Counted from the stretch's first letter, positions 1 to 7,898 are shown. The stretch is DNA of 21,283 bases from JAEMQF01 sp031419715 (GCA_031419715.1 JANOLJ010000398.1:1-21283), one strand, 5' to 3'. The notes: generated by a model from the sequence alone, not told the origin. Made by a program: numbers and translations.

Positions 1-108
1 GGCCAGCAGCACTACGAGGAGCAGCAGCGCCAGCGCAGCATCGCCGCCCTCAAGCGCCGCGCCGCTGCCCTCGGCTTCGCTGTCATGCCAACTCCGAGCC
101 CGGCATGA
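1..108 (+). CDS. 3' end of a truncated gene, possibly a transposase
   Basis: The window opens inside an open frame that reads 35 codons to a TGA at 106-108. The peptide is charged and helical (QHYEEQQRQRSIAALKRR followed by a short Ala/Pro tail). Its pattern of a Tyr-Glu-Glu start, Gln/Arg repeats and an Ala-Leu-Gly-Phe ending resembles from memory the C-terminal tails of some insertion-sequence transposases. That is a weak resemblance, and the body of the protein lies outside the window. The palindromic spacer that follows would fit the flank of a mobile element. Any other protein with a helical charged C-terminus is possible. The frame is likely real; the function is a guess. Confidence 0.4.
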   Translation, partial: GQQHYEEQQRQRSIAALKRRAAALGFAVMPTPSPA

Positions 109-160
109 ATACGGCCCTCAAACCGTTTTGTTTCTCATGAGTCTTTCGCTCATGCCCGCT

Positions 161-259
161 CATCACGCCAAAAGGCGCCCGCTCGTCGTTGCAAATGCTC
201 GCCATAGCCCGAGCTATGGCTGCGCTTTGCGCCTAGATCGGCCAACTTTTGGCGCGCTG
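161..259. repeat. long imperfect palindrome in the spacer before eptA
   Basis: The 255-nt spacer between the partial gene and eptA holds no convincing gene. Its centre is a perfect 8-bp hairpin (GCCATAGC, loop CCGA, GCTATGGC at 201-220). The symmetry continues outward imperfectly: CGCCAAAA near 166-173 faces TTTTGGCG at 247-254, and the stretches between also partly match (GCAAA against TTTGC). The whole is an imperfect palindrome of about 100 nt. It could be a transcription end for the left gene, a REP/MITE-like element, or the end of a mobile element. No T-tract follows, so a classical terminator is not supported. Confidence 0.55.
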
Positions 260-363
260 CTCGGGCACGCTCGAAAAACTCTCAGGCTCTGAGGCAACAC
301 AAGCCGCGGCAATGCCGCGCCGCGCCGTGAGGCGATCGGCAATTCAAGTCGAAAATCCGGCCC

Positions 364-2037
364 ATGCGCAAGCCGTCACTGCTGCCCACCCTGGCCCCCG
401 AGCCTACCGGGCTGAACCCGCTCGCGCTGGCCGCGGTGGCCAGCCTGTGGATGGCCGCGTTTGCGAACTGGCCGCTCTGGCGAGCGCTGTCGCGCTTGCC
501 CGAAATGGCCTCACTGCGCGGCGCGCTGTTCATCGCCTGCTTCGGCTTGATGTTGGCGCTGCTGCTGTTCGCGCTGCTCGCTCTGCTGTCGTTCGCGCGC
601 AGCGTCAAGCCCGCCATCAGCGTGGGTCTGCTGTCGGCCGCGTTCGGCGCCCACTTCATGGGAAGTTATGGCGTCGTCATCGACACGACGATGCTCACGA
701 ATGTGTTGCAGACGAATCTTGGCGAAGCCCGGGATCTGCTGAGCCTCGGCTTGCTCGCCAGCGTGCTGGCGCTGGCCGGTGTGCCGGCGTTGGCGCTGTG
801 GCGGCTGCCCGTGAAGCGGCTGCCCCTGCACCGGCAGTTGTGGCGCAATGCCTTGGTGTTCGGCGCCTCAAGCCTGGCGGTTGTCTTGCTCGGACTGGCT
901 TCGTTCGCCGACCTGTCCGCGGCAATGCGCAACCACAAGTCGCTGCGCTACCTGATCAACCCGCTGAATTCGTTCTATGCGCTGGGCGTGCTCGGCTTCC
1001 AGGCGAATGCGCGACCGTCCGGCCCACCTCAAGCGATCGGGCTCGGCGCGCGCGCCTTGCCCCACAGCGGGCGCCCGCCCTTGCTCGTGCTGGTCGTCGG
1101 CGAAACGGCGCGCGCGGACCACTTTTCACTGAACGGCTACCCGCACCGCACGAACCCGGAGCTTGCGCGCCACGACGTCATCAGCTTCGCCGACGTGACC
1201 TCCTGCGGCACGAGCACGGCCGCATCGCTGCCGTGCATGTTCTCGCATCTCGGGCGCGAAGCTTTCGACTCGCGCGACCACGACAGCGAGAACCTGCTCG
1301 ACCTGGCGCAGCGCGCCGGGCTGGCCGTGCTCTGGCTCGACAACCAGGCGGGCTGCAAGGGCTTGTGCGATCGCGTGCCGAATGCTTTCGCGCATCAGGC
1401 CGCCTCCGGCGCGCCGCCGCTTCCCGCGAGCCTGTGCGAGAACGGCGAATGCTTCGACGAGGCGCTGCTGCATGGCCTGGAGGCGCGCCTGCAAGCCCTG
1501 CCCGCCGCGCAGCGCGAGCGCGGCGTGCTGCTCGTGCTGCACCAGATGGGCAGCCACGGCCCGGCCTACTTCAAGCGCTCGCCCCCCGAGTTGAAACCCT
1601 TTCAGCCCGAGTGCACAACGCCTGCGCTCGCGCAATGCGCGGGCGACTCGCTGGTGAATGCCTACGACAACTCGATTGCCTACACAGACCGCATGCTCGC
1701 CGCGCTGATCGTGTGGCTGCAGCAGCGTTCGGCAGCCTATGACGCCAGCATGCTCTACATCTCCGACCACGGTGAATCGCTGGGCGAGAACAACTTGTAC
1801 CTGCACGGCCTGCCCTTCGCCTTTGCGCCGCGCGAGCAGACCCACGTGCCGTGGATCGGCTGGATGTCCGCCGGTGCGCAGGCGTCCCTCGGTTTGAACT
1901 GGAAATGCCTGCGGGATCGGCGCACCGAGCCGCTGACGCACGACCACTTGTTTCATACCGCGCTCGGCGCGTTGCAGATCGACGCCACCGAGTATCGGCG
2001 CGAACTCGACGCGTATGCGCCGTGTCGTGCGCGATGA
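364..2037 (+). CDS. eptA: Lipid A phosphoethanolamine transferase (EptA family)
   Basis: This 557-residue inner-membrane enzyme belongs to the EptA/LptA family, which moves phosphoethanolamine from phosphatidylethanolamine to lipid A on the periplasmic face and lowers binding of polymyxin-type cationic peptides. Residues 1-200 hold about five membrane segments (the EptA N-terminal domain), followed by an alkaline-phosphatase-like sulfatase domain. Visible family residues are VVGETARADHFS with zinc-ligand Glu247, CGTSTAASLPCMFS with nucleophile Thr283, HQMGSHGP at 393-400, and ISDHGES with Asp468/His469. These match the zinc site known in Neisseria EptA (Glu240, Thr280, Asp452, His453). Cysteines around the active site fit the family's disulfides. 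The ATG has no clear Shine-Dalgarno sequence; a GAAAAT hexamer lies 7 nt upstream. No PmrA box is apparent. The gene stands alone and ends 13 nt from the convergent radical SAM gene. Confidence 0.93.
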   Translation: MRKPSLLPTLAPEPTGLNPLALAAVASLWMAAFANWPLWRALSRLPEMASLRGALFIACFGLMLALLLFALLALLSFARSVKPAISVGLLSAAFGAHFMGSYGVVIDTTMLTNVLQTNLGEARDLLSLGLLASVLALAGVPALALWRLPVKRLPLHRQLWRNALVFGASSLAVVLLGLASFADLSAAMRNHKSLRYLINPLNSFYALGVLGFQANARPSGPPQAIGLGARALPHSGRPPLLVLVVGETARADHFSLNGYPHRTNPELARHDVISFADVTSCGTSTAASLPCMFSHLGREAFDSRDHDSENLLDLAQRAGLAVLWLDNQAGCKGLCDRVPNAFAHQAASGAPPLPASLCENGECFDEALLHGLEARLQALPAAQRERGVLLVLHQMGSHGPAYFKRSPPELKPFQPECTTPALAQCAGDSLVNAYDNSIAYTDRMLAALIVWLQQRSAAYDASMLYISDHGESLGENNLYLHGLPFAFAPREQTHVPWIGWMSAGAQASLGLNWKCLRDRRTEPLTHDHLFHTALGALQIDATEYRRELDAYAPCRAR

Positions 2038-2050
2038 ATCCGCGCTGTGC

Positions 2051-3184
2051 CTATGCAAAAAGATCGCGCTGCGGCGTATCGGCCTTGACTTGAGGCTTGC
2101 GGAACTGCGACAGATCGAGCGGCACGCGCTCGCGCTTCAAACCCAGCCGCGCCGCCGCCTTGTCAAAGCGCTGCCGCAGCAGTTGCGCCCACACGCCCTG
2201 CCCGACCATGCGCGAGCCGAAACGCGCGTCGTAGTCGCGCCCGCCCCGCATCTCGCGCACGCGTGCCATGACGCGCGCCGCGCGCTCGGGAAAGTGACAC
2301 TCCAACCACTGCTGAAAGATAGTATTCACCTCCCACGGCAGACGCAGCACGACGCTGAACGCGCGCGTGGCGCCGGCTCGCGCGGCGGCCTCAAGGATGC
2401 GCTCGAGCTCGGGCTCGTTGATGAACGGAATGACCGGCGACACGCTCACCCCCACCGGCACGCCCGCCGCGACCAGCGCCTCGATGGTGCGCAGGCGGCG
2501 CTGTGGTGACGCGGCGCGCGGCTCCAGAATGCGCGCCAGGTCGGCGTCGAGCGTCGTGATCGAGACATAAGCCGCGACCAGACCGCGCGCCGCCATCGGC
2601 GCGAGCAGGTCGAGGTCGCGCTCCACGCCCGCGGATTTGGTAACGAGCGAAAACGCGTGGCTGCACTCGGCGAGCACTTCCACGATGCCACGCGTGATGC
2701 GGAGTTTGCGCTCTACCGGCTGGTAGGCGTCAGTCGCCGAGCCCAGGTTGAGCATCGCCGGTTCGTAGGCCCGACTGGCGAACGCTTCGCGCAGGCGCTC
2801 TGCCGCGTTCACCTTGGCGACGATGCGCGTCTCGAAATCCAGCCCGGGCGAGAGGTTCAGGTAGCTGTGCGTCGGCCGCGCAAAGCAGTACACGCAGCCG
2901 TGTTCGCAGCCGCGGTACGGGTTGATCGAGAGGTCGAAGGCGATGTCGGGCGAGTCATTGCTCGTCAGTATGGCTTTGGCGTGCTCTTCGATGATCTGGG
3001 TGCGCGGCGGCAGGGCCTGCTCTTGCGCCTCTTGCTCAAGCGAGCCCCAGCCATCGTCAAAAGTTTCGCTGCTGTGGCGGCTGAACCGATGGGGCGCGAC
3101 CCAAGCCGTGCCTCGGCCTCGGATCGCACCTGGATCGAGGCCCGCGGCGAAGATCGGAATGGTCGGCTGCGGATGTTTCTGCAT
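2051..3184 (-). CDS. PA0069/Rv2578c-family radical SAM protein, probably SOS-controlled
   Basis: This 377-residue protein is of the SplB-like PA0069 (Rv2578c) radical SAM family, whose substrate is unknown. The CX3CX2C cluster motif is seen as RGCEHGCVYC (Cys93, Cys97, Cys100), after the family's N-terminal RGRGT and NPYRGC context. Downstream blocks typical of the family include NLGSATDAYQPVE, VTKSAGVERDLDLL, VSITTLD and VSVSPVIPFINEPELE. The frame stays open to an ATG at 3250, but the conserved protein fits a start at 3184. That ATG has no Shine-Dalgarno site and lies one base from a LexA operator, with a -10-like TATATT placing the transcript start at about the A of ATG. dedA lies upstream on the same strand 123 nt away. 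Family assignment is firm; the enzymatic role is open, with DNA or nucleotide repair a reasonable inference from SplB relatedness and SOS control. Confidence 0.88.
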   Translation of the reverse strand: MQKHPQPTIPIFAAGLDPGAIRGRGTAWVAPHRFSRHSSETFDDGWGSLEQEAQEQALPPRTQIIEEHAKAILTSNDSPDIAFDLSINPYRGCEHGCVYCFARPTHSYLNLSPGLDFETRIVAKVNAAERLREAFASRAYEPAMLNLGSATDAYQPVERKLRITRGIVEVLAECSHAFSLVTKSAGVERDLDLLAPMAARGLVAAYVSITTLDADLARILEPRAASPQRRLRTIEALVAAGVPVGVSVSPVIPFINEPELERILEAAARAGATRAFSVVLRLPWEVNTIFQQWLECHFPERAARVMARVREMRGGRDYDARFGSRMVGQGVWAQLLRQRFDKAAARLGLKRERVPLDLSQFRKPQVKADTPQRDLFA

Positions 3185-3185
3185 A

Positions 3186-3201
3186 CTGTGAATATACACA
3201 G
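3186..3201. promoter_or_regulatory. LexA (SOS) operator
   Basis: CTGTGAATATACACAG matches the LexA consensus CTGT-N8-ACAG, and 13 of 16 bases match CTGTATATATATACAG. Including one base on each side it is an 18-mer with perfect 6-bp arms (ACTGTG/CACAGT) around an AT-only centre, in otherwise very GC-rich DNA. It covers the presumed -10 region and stops one base before the ATG of the radical SAM gene on the minus strand, where bound LexA would block RNA polymerase. PA0069, the Pseudomonas aeruginosa member of this family, is as I recall part of that species' LexA regulon, which supports the assignment. Confidence 0.85.
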
Positions 3202-3219
3202 TCTTCAAGCAGGATCCAA
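3191..3219 (-). promoter_or_regulatory. Presumed promoter of the radical SAM gene, overlapping the LexA box
   Basis: Read on the minus strand, TTGGAT (3219-3214) lies 17 nt from TATATT (3196-3191). The -10 matches 5 of 6 consensus bases; the -35 only matches TTG. Transcription would start 6-7 nt after the -10, at 3184-3185, which is the first base of the start codon or the base before it. The mRNA would then be leaderless. The -10 sits in the centre of the LexA operator. Confidence 0.5.
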
Positions 3220-3273
3220 GCTCTCCTCGCGCGCCCGCCCGAAGCCCCACGACGCCGAGTCACAGCGCGCCAT

Positions 3274-3304
3274 GCCTCACCCCGCCACGCCGCCTCACCC
3301 CGCC
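3274..3304. repeat. Short direct repeat between dedA and the radical SAM gene
   Basis: GCCTCACCCCGCC occurs at 3274-3286 and again at 3292-3304, a period of 18 nt in a C-rich stretch just after the dedA stop codon. No function is apparent. The rest of the 123-nt gap holds only the LexA-controlled promoter. Confidence 0.6.
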
Positions 3305-3307
3305 TCG

Positions 3308-3952
3308 CTACGCCGCGGCCTTGACCCTCGCCCGCCACGCCCCGACGATGACAATCAGCCCCGGCACGATGATCGCCGCCCAGATGATCTTCTCCAGGTT
3401 CGCCTTGACCCAGGGGATGTTGCCGAACAGGTAGCCCGCCAGCGTCAAGCTGACCACCCACAGCGCGCCGCCGCCCACGTTGTACAACGTGAATTTGCGC
3501 CTCGTCATCTCCGCCACGCCCGCCACGAAGGGGGCGAAGGTGCGCACAAAGGGCAGGAAGCGCGCGATCACGATCGTGATGCCGCCGTACTTTTCGTAGA
3601 AGGCATGCGCCTGGTCGAAGGCCCGGCGGTTGAACCAGCGTGAGTCCTCCCACTGGAACACCTTGGGCCCGAAGTAGCGGCCGATCGAGTAGTTGACCTG
3701 GTCACCTAGGATCGCCGCGGCGGTGAGCAGGCCCATCGACAACGGCAGATCCATGAGCCCGGCGCCACACATCGTGCCGACGACGAAGAGCAGCGAATCG
3801 CCGGGCAGGAAGGGCATGACGATGAGGCCGGTCTCGACGAAGATGATCGCGAACAGCAGCGCGTACACCCATGGCCCATAGGCCTGCACGAAAGTGGCAA
3901 GGTGCACATCGATGCGCAGGATGAAGTCGACGAGGAAGCTGATGAGTTCCAT
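3308..3952 (-). CDS. dedA: DedA-family membrane protein
   Basis: This 214-residue integral membrane protein aligns nearly end to end with E. coli DedA (219 residues), starting MELISFLVDFILRIDVHLA. DedA proteins are inner-membrane VTT-fold transporters; members have been shown to recycle undecaprenyl phosphate and are needed for envelope integrity and peptide resistance. Residues essential in the E. coli paralogues are in place: Glu40 (FVETG), Asp52 (FLPGDSLLF), and Arg131/Arg137 in ARFLPFVRTFAPFVAG. The frame extends nine codons further to an ATG at 3979, but the start at 3952 matches the family. A GATAAT hexamer (3965-3960) lies 7 nt before this ATG, again suggesting a leaderless mRNA. The gene diverges from mutL across 58 nt. 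Confidence 0.93.
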   Translation of the reverse strand: MELISFLVDFILRIDVHLATFVQAYGPWVYALLFAIIFVETGLIVMPFLPGDSLLFVVGTMCGAGLMDLPLSMGLLTAAAILGDQVNYSIGRYFGPKVFQWEDSRWFNRRAFDQAHAFYEKYGGITIVIARFLPFVRTFAPFVAGVAEMTRRKFTLYNVGGGALWVVSLTLAGYLFGNIPWVKANLEKIIWAAIIVPGLIVIVGAWRARVKAAA

Positions 3953-4010
3953 GCAATCGATTATCCATTCGGCAAGCACGGGCAGCGCCAGCGCTTCCTA
4001 CAATGCCGCG
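3953..4010. promoter_or_regulatory. Divergent dedA/mutL promoter region
   Basis: These 58 nt separate the two start codons. On the minus strand GATAAT (3965-3960) is 7 nt before the dedA ATG; on the plus strand TACAAT (3999-4004) is 6 nt before the mutL ATG. Both are 5 of 6 matches to TATAAT, but neither has a convincing -35 at 17 nt. No Shine-Dalgarno site is present for either gene, so both transcripts could begin at the start codon. Confidence 0.45.
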
Positions 4011-5879
4011 ATGCACCGTGACCCAGCTCCCGCCGCGCGCCGGCCGATCCGCGAACTCGGCGACGAGCTGGTGAGCCAGATCGCGGCCGGCGAGGTGGTG
4101 GAGCGGCCGGCCTCCGTGGTGCGCGAACTCGTCGACAACGCCCTCGATGCCGGCGCCACCGAAGTGGGCGTCAAGCTCAGTGGCGGCGGCGTGCGCGGCA
4201 CGAGCGTCGAAGACGACGGCGAGGGCATCGAATCCAGCGAACTGGCGCTCGCGCTGCGGCGCTACGCAACGAGCAAGATCGCCAGCCTGGACGACCTCGA
4301 ATCGGTGTTGACGATGGGCTTTCGCGGCGAAGCGCTGGCCGCGATCTGCTCCGTCGCCGAGGTGCAACTCACGAGCCGCACGGCGCAGTCGGCGCACGCC
4401 ACCCGCCTGGACGCGCGCAGCGGCGAAATGCAGGCCGCCGCGCGAGCGCAAGGCACCACCGTGGACGTGCGTGAGTTGTTCTTCAGCACGCCGGCACGCC
4501 GCAAGTTCCTCAAGACCGAGGCCACCGAGCTTGCGCACTGCGTTGACGCGGTCCGGCGCCACGCGCTGGCGCGGCCGGACGTGGCGTTCACCGCCTGGCA
4601 CGACGGCAAGGCGGTTCTGCAATGGCGGCGCGCCACAGCAAGGCAGCGCGTGCTCGACGTGCTCGGCGCCGATTTCATGGCGCAAAGCGTGCCGCTGGAA
4701 TTGGGCACCCCGACGCTGAGCGTCGGTGGCTACGCCGGCCTGCCCGAAGCGGCACGCGCACGCGCCGACCAGCAGTATGTGTTCGTCAACGGGCGTTACG
4801 TGCGTGACCGCCTGATTGCGCACGCCGTGCGCTCCGCGTATGAAGACGTGTTGCACGGCGCGCGCCAACCGGCGTATGTGCTGTTCATCGCCATCGCGCC
4901 GGAGCGGGTTGACGTGAATGTGCACCCGACCAAGGTGGAAGTGCGCTTTCGCGACTCGCGCGAAGTGCACCACGGCGTGCGCAGCGCCGTGAGCAGCGCG
5001 CTTGCCGCGTCGCGCGCGGGCGCGCTGCCGCTGCTGGGCAGCACGGCCATGGCTTCAGCCACGAACCCGCCTCAGCCGGCCACTGCCGCTTGGGCAGACG
5101 GCCTTGCCGCGGGCAACGGCTCACCGGCAGCGCCCACGCGCACCTTCAACGCCGCGCCGTGGGCGAACTCGCCCACGCAAGTCAAGCTGGCCCTGCAAGA
5201 ACTCTCGGCCCTGCATGTTGCAGAGCCCGCCGCGCCATGGCAGGTCACGCGCCCCGAGCCGCAGACGCACGCCGCAGCCCCGCAGGACGCGCCATCCTGG
5301 CCCCTGGGCAAGGCGCTCGCCCAGGTCGCCGGCATCTATGTGCTTGCCGAAAATTCGCAAGGCCTGGTGATCGTCGACATGCACGCCGCGCATGAGCGCA
5401 TCGTCTACGAACGGCTCAAGGCGAACAGCGCGGCGGCGCCGATCGAGGCCCAGCCGTTGCTGATCCCGGTCACCTTTGCCGCCACCGGGCAGGAGATCGC
5501 CACCGCGCAGGCGCAGGCCGACGAGCTGCTGCAACTCGGCCTGGACATATCGCCGTTGAGCGCGACCACGCTCGCGGTGCGCTCGCAGCCGGCGGCGCTG
5601 AGCGGCGGCAACGTGGTCGAGCTCGCGCGCGGCGTGCTCGCCGAACTCGCCCAGTTCGACGCCAGCCATGTCGTGCAGCGCGCCCGAGACCGCATCTTGT
5701 CCACGATGGCCTGCCACGGCTCGGTGCGCGCGAATCGCAAGCTCACGCTGGAAGAGATGAACGCGCTGCTGCGCGACATGGAGCGCACCGAGCGCGCCGA
5801 TCAGTGCAATCATGGGCGGCCCACCTGGCGCCAGATCAGCATCAAAGAACTGGACCGTCTGTTCTGGCGCGGCCAGTGA
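4011..5879 (+). CDS. mutL: DNA mismatch repair protein MutL (endonuclease type)
   Basis: This 622-residue MutL couples mismatch recognition by MutS to strand incision. The N-terminal GHKL ATPase spans about residues 10-340: AAGEVVERPASVVRELVDN (Glu39 general base, Asn43 Mg2+ ligand), DDGEGI, and GFRGEALAAI. A Pro/Ala-rich linker at about 345-430 leads to the C-terminal dimerisation domain. That domain carries DMHAAHERIVYE (456-467), the DQHAX2EX4E-type metal-binding endonuclease motif, with the partner elements MACHGSVRANRKL and CNHGRP (Cys599). The cell therefore probably nicks DNA with MutL and has no MutH. The usual VENSLDAGA block reads VDNALDAGA, a conservative change. The frame is open 39 codons upstream, but homology begins near the ATG at 4011. 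It is the first gene of a probable operon with the hydrolase 26 nt downstream. Confidence 0.95.
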   Translation: MHRDPAPAARRPIRELGDELVSQIAAGEVVERPASVVRELVDNALDAGATEVGVKLSGGGVRGTSVEDDGEGIESSELALALRRYATSKIASLDDLESVLTMGFRGEALAAICSVAEVQLTSRTAQSAHATRLDARSGEMQAAARAQGTTVDVRELFFSTPARRKFLKTEATELAHCVDAVRRHALARPDVAFTAWHDGKAVLQWRRATARQRVLDVLGADFMAQSVPLELGTPTLSVGGYAGLPEAARARADQQYVFVNGRYVRDRLIAHAVRSAYEDVLHGARQPAYVLFIAIAPERVDVNVHPTKVEVRFRDSREVHHGVRSAVSSALAASRAGALPLLGSTAMASATNPPQPATAAWADGLAAGNGSPAAPTRTFNAAPWANSPTQVKLALQELSALHVAEPAAPWQVTRPEPQTHAAAPQDAPSWPLGKALAQVAGIYVLAENSQGLVIVDMHAAHERIVYERLKANSAAAPIEAQPLLIPVTFAATGQEIATAQAQADELLQLGLDISPLSATTLAVRSQPAALSGGNVVELARGVLAELAQFDASHVVQRARDRILSTMACHGSVRANRKLTLEEMNALLRDMERTERADQCNHGRPTWRQISIKELDRLFWRGQ

Positions 5880-5905
5880 GCGGCAGCTATCAGAAAGGAA
5901 CCGTG

Positions 5906-6766
5906 ATGAATGAAGTGCCCGCCTCCGCGCGCCGCGTCTGGCCTTTGTGGCTGGCGGGCTTGCTGTTCGTCGTGCTGTTGGCGGGTTGCCAGAGCTTGGA
6001 GGTGCAGCAGCGCAAGTGGATCTTCATGCCCTCCACTTCTCAGCCCTGGTCCGACACGCACATCCAGGGCATGGACGACGTCTGGATCGAACACGAATCG
6101 GCGCTCAGCGGCACCCGCGTCAAGCTGCACGCGCTGTGGGTCGCCGCGGAAAGTGAGTCCGCGCCGGTATTGCTTTATCTGCACGGTGCGCGGCGCAATG
6201 TGGCCGGGAGCGCGTTTCGCATCCGGCAGATGCAGCAGTTGGGGTTCAGCGTGCTCGCCGTGGACTACCGGGGTTTCGGCAAGAGCAGCGACGAGTTGCC
6301 GTCGGAAGAACTCGTCTACGAAGACGCGCGCGCCGCCTGGGCCTACCTCGCCCGCGAGCACCCGCAGCGCAACCGCTACATCTTCGGCCACTCGCTGGGC
6401 GGCGCCATCGCGGTGCAGCTCGCCACCGAGGTAGACGACTCGAAAGGCCTGATCGTCGAGGGCACATTCACGTCGATTCCCGAAGTGTTTCAGACGATGA
6501 AGTGGGGCTGGTTGCCGATCACGCCGCTCATTACGCAGCGCTTCGATTCTGCGGAAAAGGTGGCCCGCGTGCGCAGCCCCGTGCTCGTGGTGCACGGCGC
6601 GAACGACTCGCTGATCCGCCCGGCGCTGGGGCGCGCCCTTTACGAACGCGCGGCGTCGCCGAAACGCTTTGTGCTCGTCGAGGGCGGCACGCACTACAAC
6701 ACCAACGGCAAGGGCCAGCAACACTATCGCGCCGCGTTGCGCGAGCTGTTCGGCCTGGGCATTTGA
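5906..6766 (+). CDS. Alpha/beta hydrolase lipoprotein (BEM46/YfhR-like)
   Basis: This 286-residue protein has a signal peptide ending in the lipobox LLAGC, so it is probably a membrane lipoprotein with its catalytic part outside the cytoplasm. The alpha/beta-hydrolase fold is evident: YLHGARRN forms the oxyanion region, GHSLGG holds nucleophile Ser163, VVHGANDSLI gives Asp234 and GGTHYN gives His263. It resembles the BEM46/ABHD13/YfhR group of serine hydrolases; the substrate is unknown. The ATG at 5906 was chosen because AAAGGAA lies 8 nt upstream and the signal peptide begins there; the frame is open earlier into mutL. It sits 26 nt after mutL and 34 nt before the pseudouridine synthase gene. 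Confidence 0.87.
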   Translation: MNEVPASARRVWPLWLAGLLFVVLLAGCQSLEVQQRKWIFMPSTSQPWSDTHIQGMDDVWIEHESALSGTRVKLHALWVAAESESAPVLLYLHGARRNVAGSAFRIRQMQQLGFSVLAVDYRGFGKSSDELPSEELVYEDARAAWAYLAREHPQRNRYIFGHSLGGAIAVQLATEVDDSKGLIVEGTFTSIPEVFQTMKWGWLPITPLITQRFDSAEKVARVRSPVLVVHGANDSLIRPALGRALYERAASPKRFVLVEGGTHYNTNGKGQQHYRAALRELFGLGI

Positions 6767-6800
6767 ATTGCCACACACGCACGCTGCACCGATAACCGCC

Positions 6801-7898
6801 ATGGCCACCTTGAAGTTGAAAGCCTCCGCGCCACGTCCGGCGCAGCCGGGGTCGGGAGCGCGAAACCGCCCACCGATCCGTGGCGCAGGCGCTGGCCGCC
6901 ACAGTGGTGCCGCAGCGCGTGCGGCCCCGGTCCATGCGGATCCGGACAACGAACCCCCGCGCCCCGTTGCTGCTCGCCCGGTCCCGCGCCCCGCGGCTCC
7001 GCGCCCCGCGGCTCCGGGCGCTGCGGCACCCCGCCCTGTGGCACCCCGCCCTGCCGCGGCGCGCCCGCCAGCGCCACGCCCCAGCGCGCGGCGCCGCGAA
7101 CCCGAACGCGGCGAGCCGGCGGAGCCGCCGCAACACGCGCCCGGTTCGATGCGCCTGTCCAAACGCATGAGCGAACTCGGTCTGGCCTCGCGCCGCGAAG
7201 CCGACGACTGGATCGCCAAGGGCTGGGTGCGCGTGGACGGGCGCATCGTCAACGAACTCGGCTCGCGCGTCATGCCCGGGCAGGCCGTCACGCTCGACCC
7301 GCGCGCCAAGGGCGAACAGGCGCGTCGCGTCACGGTGCTGGTGAACAAGCCGATCGGCTATGTCAGCGGCCAGGCCGAAGACAGCTATGAGCCGGCGATG
7401 GTGCTGGTGACACCGCAGAACCGCTGGCGCGACGACGCGACCGACCAACGCTTCGAACTCGCGCACGTGCGCCACCTGGTTCCCGCCGGCCGCCTGGACA
7501 TCGACTCGACGGGCCTGCTCGTGCTCACCCAAGACGGCCGCCTGGCGAAACAACTCATCGGCGAAGGTGGCCTGGTCGAAAAAGAATACCTGGTGCGTGT
7601 GCAAGCCATCGAACCCGGCCCGGTGCCCGCCCCAGTGCCTGATACGGCGCTGCAATTGCTGCGCCACGGCCTGTCACTCGATGGCGAGGCGCTGCGCCCG
7701 GCGCGCGTTGAGTGGGTCAATGAGGATCAACTGCGCTTTGTGCTGCAACAAGGCAAGAAGCGCCAGATTCGCCGCATGTGCGAAGCCGTGGGGCTGCGCG
7801 TGCTCGGCCTGAAGCGCGTGCGCATCGGCAAGGTGATGCTCGGCGATCTGCCCGCCGGCCAGTGGCGTTACCTCGCCGCTGACGAATCGTTCGTCTGA
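6801..7898 (+). CDS. RluF/RluB-type 23S rRNA pseudouridine synthase with long N-terminal tail
   Basis: This 365-residue protein converts uridine to pseudouridine in RNA. Residues 1-115 are a low-complexity Pro/Ala/Arg tail. An S4 RNA-binding domain follows (from Met117, MRLSKRMSELGLASRREAD), then the RsuA/RluB-E-F catalytic domain with AGRLDIDSTGLLVLT (catalytic Asp233), KEYLVRV and QGKKRQIRRMCEAVGLRV. The S4 and catalytic blocks look closest to RluF, which modifies U2604 in E. coli, but the exact site is not certain. Met117 (ATG at 7149) is an alternative start that would remove the tail; long basic tails are common in Burkholderiales relatives, so I keep 6801. GATAAC lies 4 nt before this ATG. 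Mid-operon position between the hydrolase and the Bcr-type transporter. Confidence 0.87.
   Translation: MATLKLKASAPRPAQPGSGARNRPPIRGAGAGRHSGAAARAAPVHADPDNEPPRPVAARPVPRPAAPRPAAPGAAAPRPVAPRPAAARPPAPRPSARRREPERGEPAEPPQHAPGSMRLSKRMSELGLASRREADDWIAKGWVRVDGRIVNELGSRVMPGQAVTLDPRAKGEQARRVTVLVNKPIGYVSGQAEDSYEPAMVLVTPQNRWRDDATDQRFELAHVRHLVPAGRLDIDSTGLLVLTQDGRLAKQLIGEGGLVEKEYLVRVQAIEPGPVPAPVPDTALQLLRHGLSLDGEALRPARVEWVNEDQLRFVLQQGKKRQIRRMCEAVGLRVLGLKRVRIGKVMLGDLPAGQWRYLAADESFV
6986..7054 (+). repeat. 15-bp tandem repeats coding a Pro/Ala/Arg tail
   Basis: GCGCCCCGCGGCTCC occurs twice in exact tandem (6986-7000, 7001-7015). A second 15-bp unit, GGCACCCCGCCCTGT, follows at 7025-7039 with a 14/15 copy at 7040-7054. 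The period of 15 nt keeps frame and adds five residues per unit to the disordered tail of the pseudouridine synthase. Confidence 0.85.

Noticed and set aside
109..363. PmrA-type operator in front of eptA
   Set aside because: No pair of CTTAAG-like half-sites with the right spacing was found.
249..1742. 497-codon plus-strand frame overlapping eptA
   Set aside because: Out of frame with eptA, extremely Arg/Ala-rich, no domain; the eptA frame has the catalytic motifs.
3185..3250. 22-codon upstream extension of the radical SAM protein
   Set aside because: It would place the LexA box and the -10 inside the coding region and lacks homology; an AGGAG is present but is not correctly spaced to an in-frame start.
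5810..7348. 512-codon minus-strand frame across the hydrolase and pseudouridine synthase genes
   Set aside because: Antisense shadow of two well-supported genes, with low-complexity Gly/Arg/Ala content.
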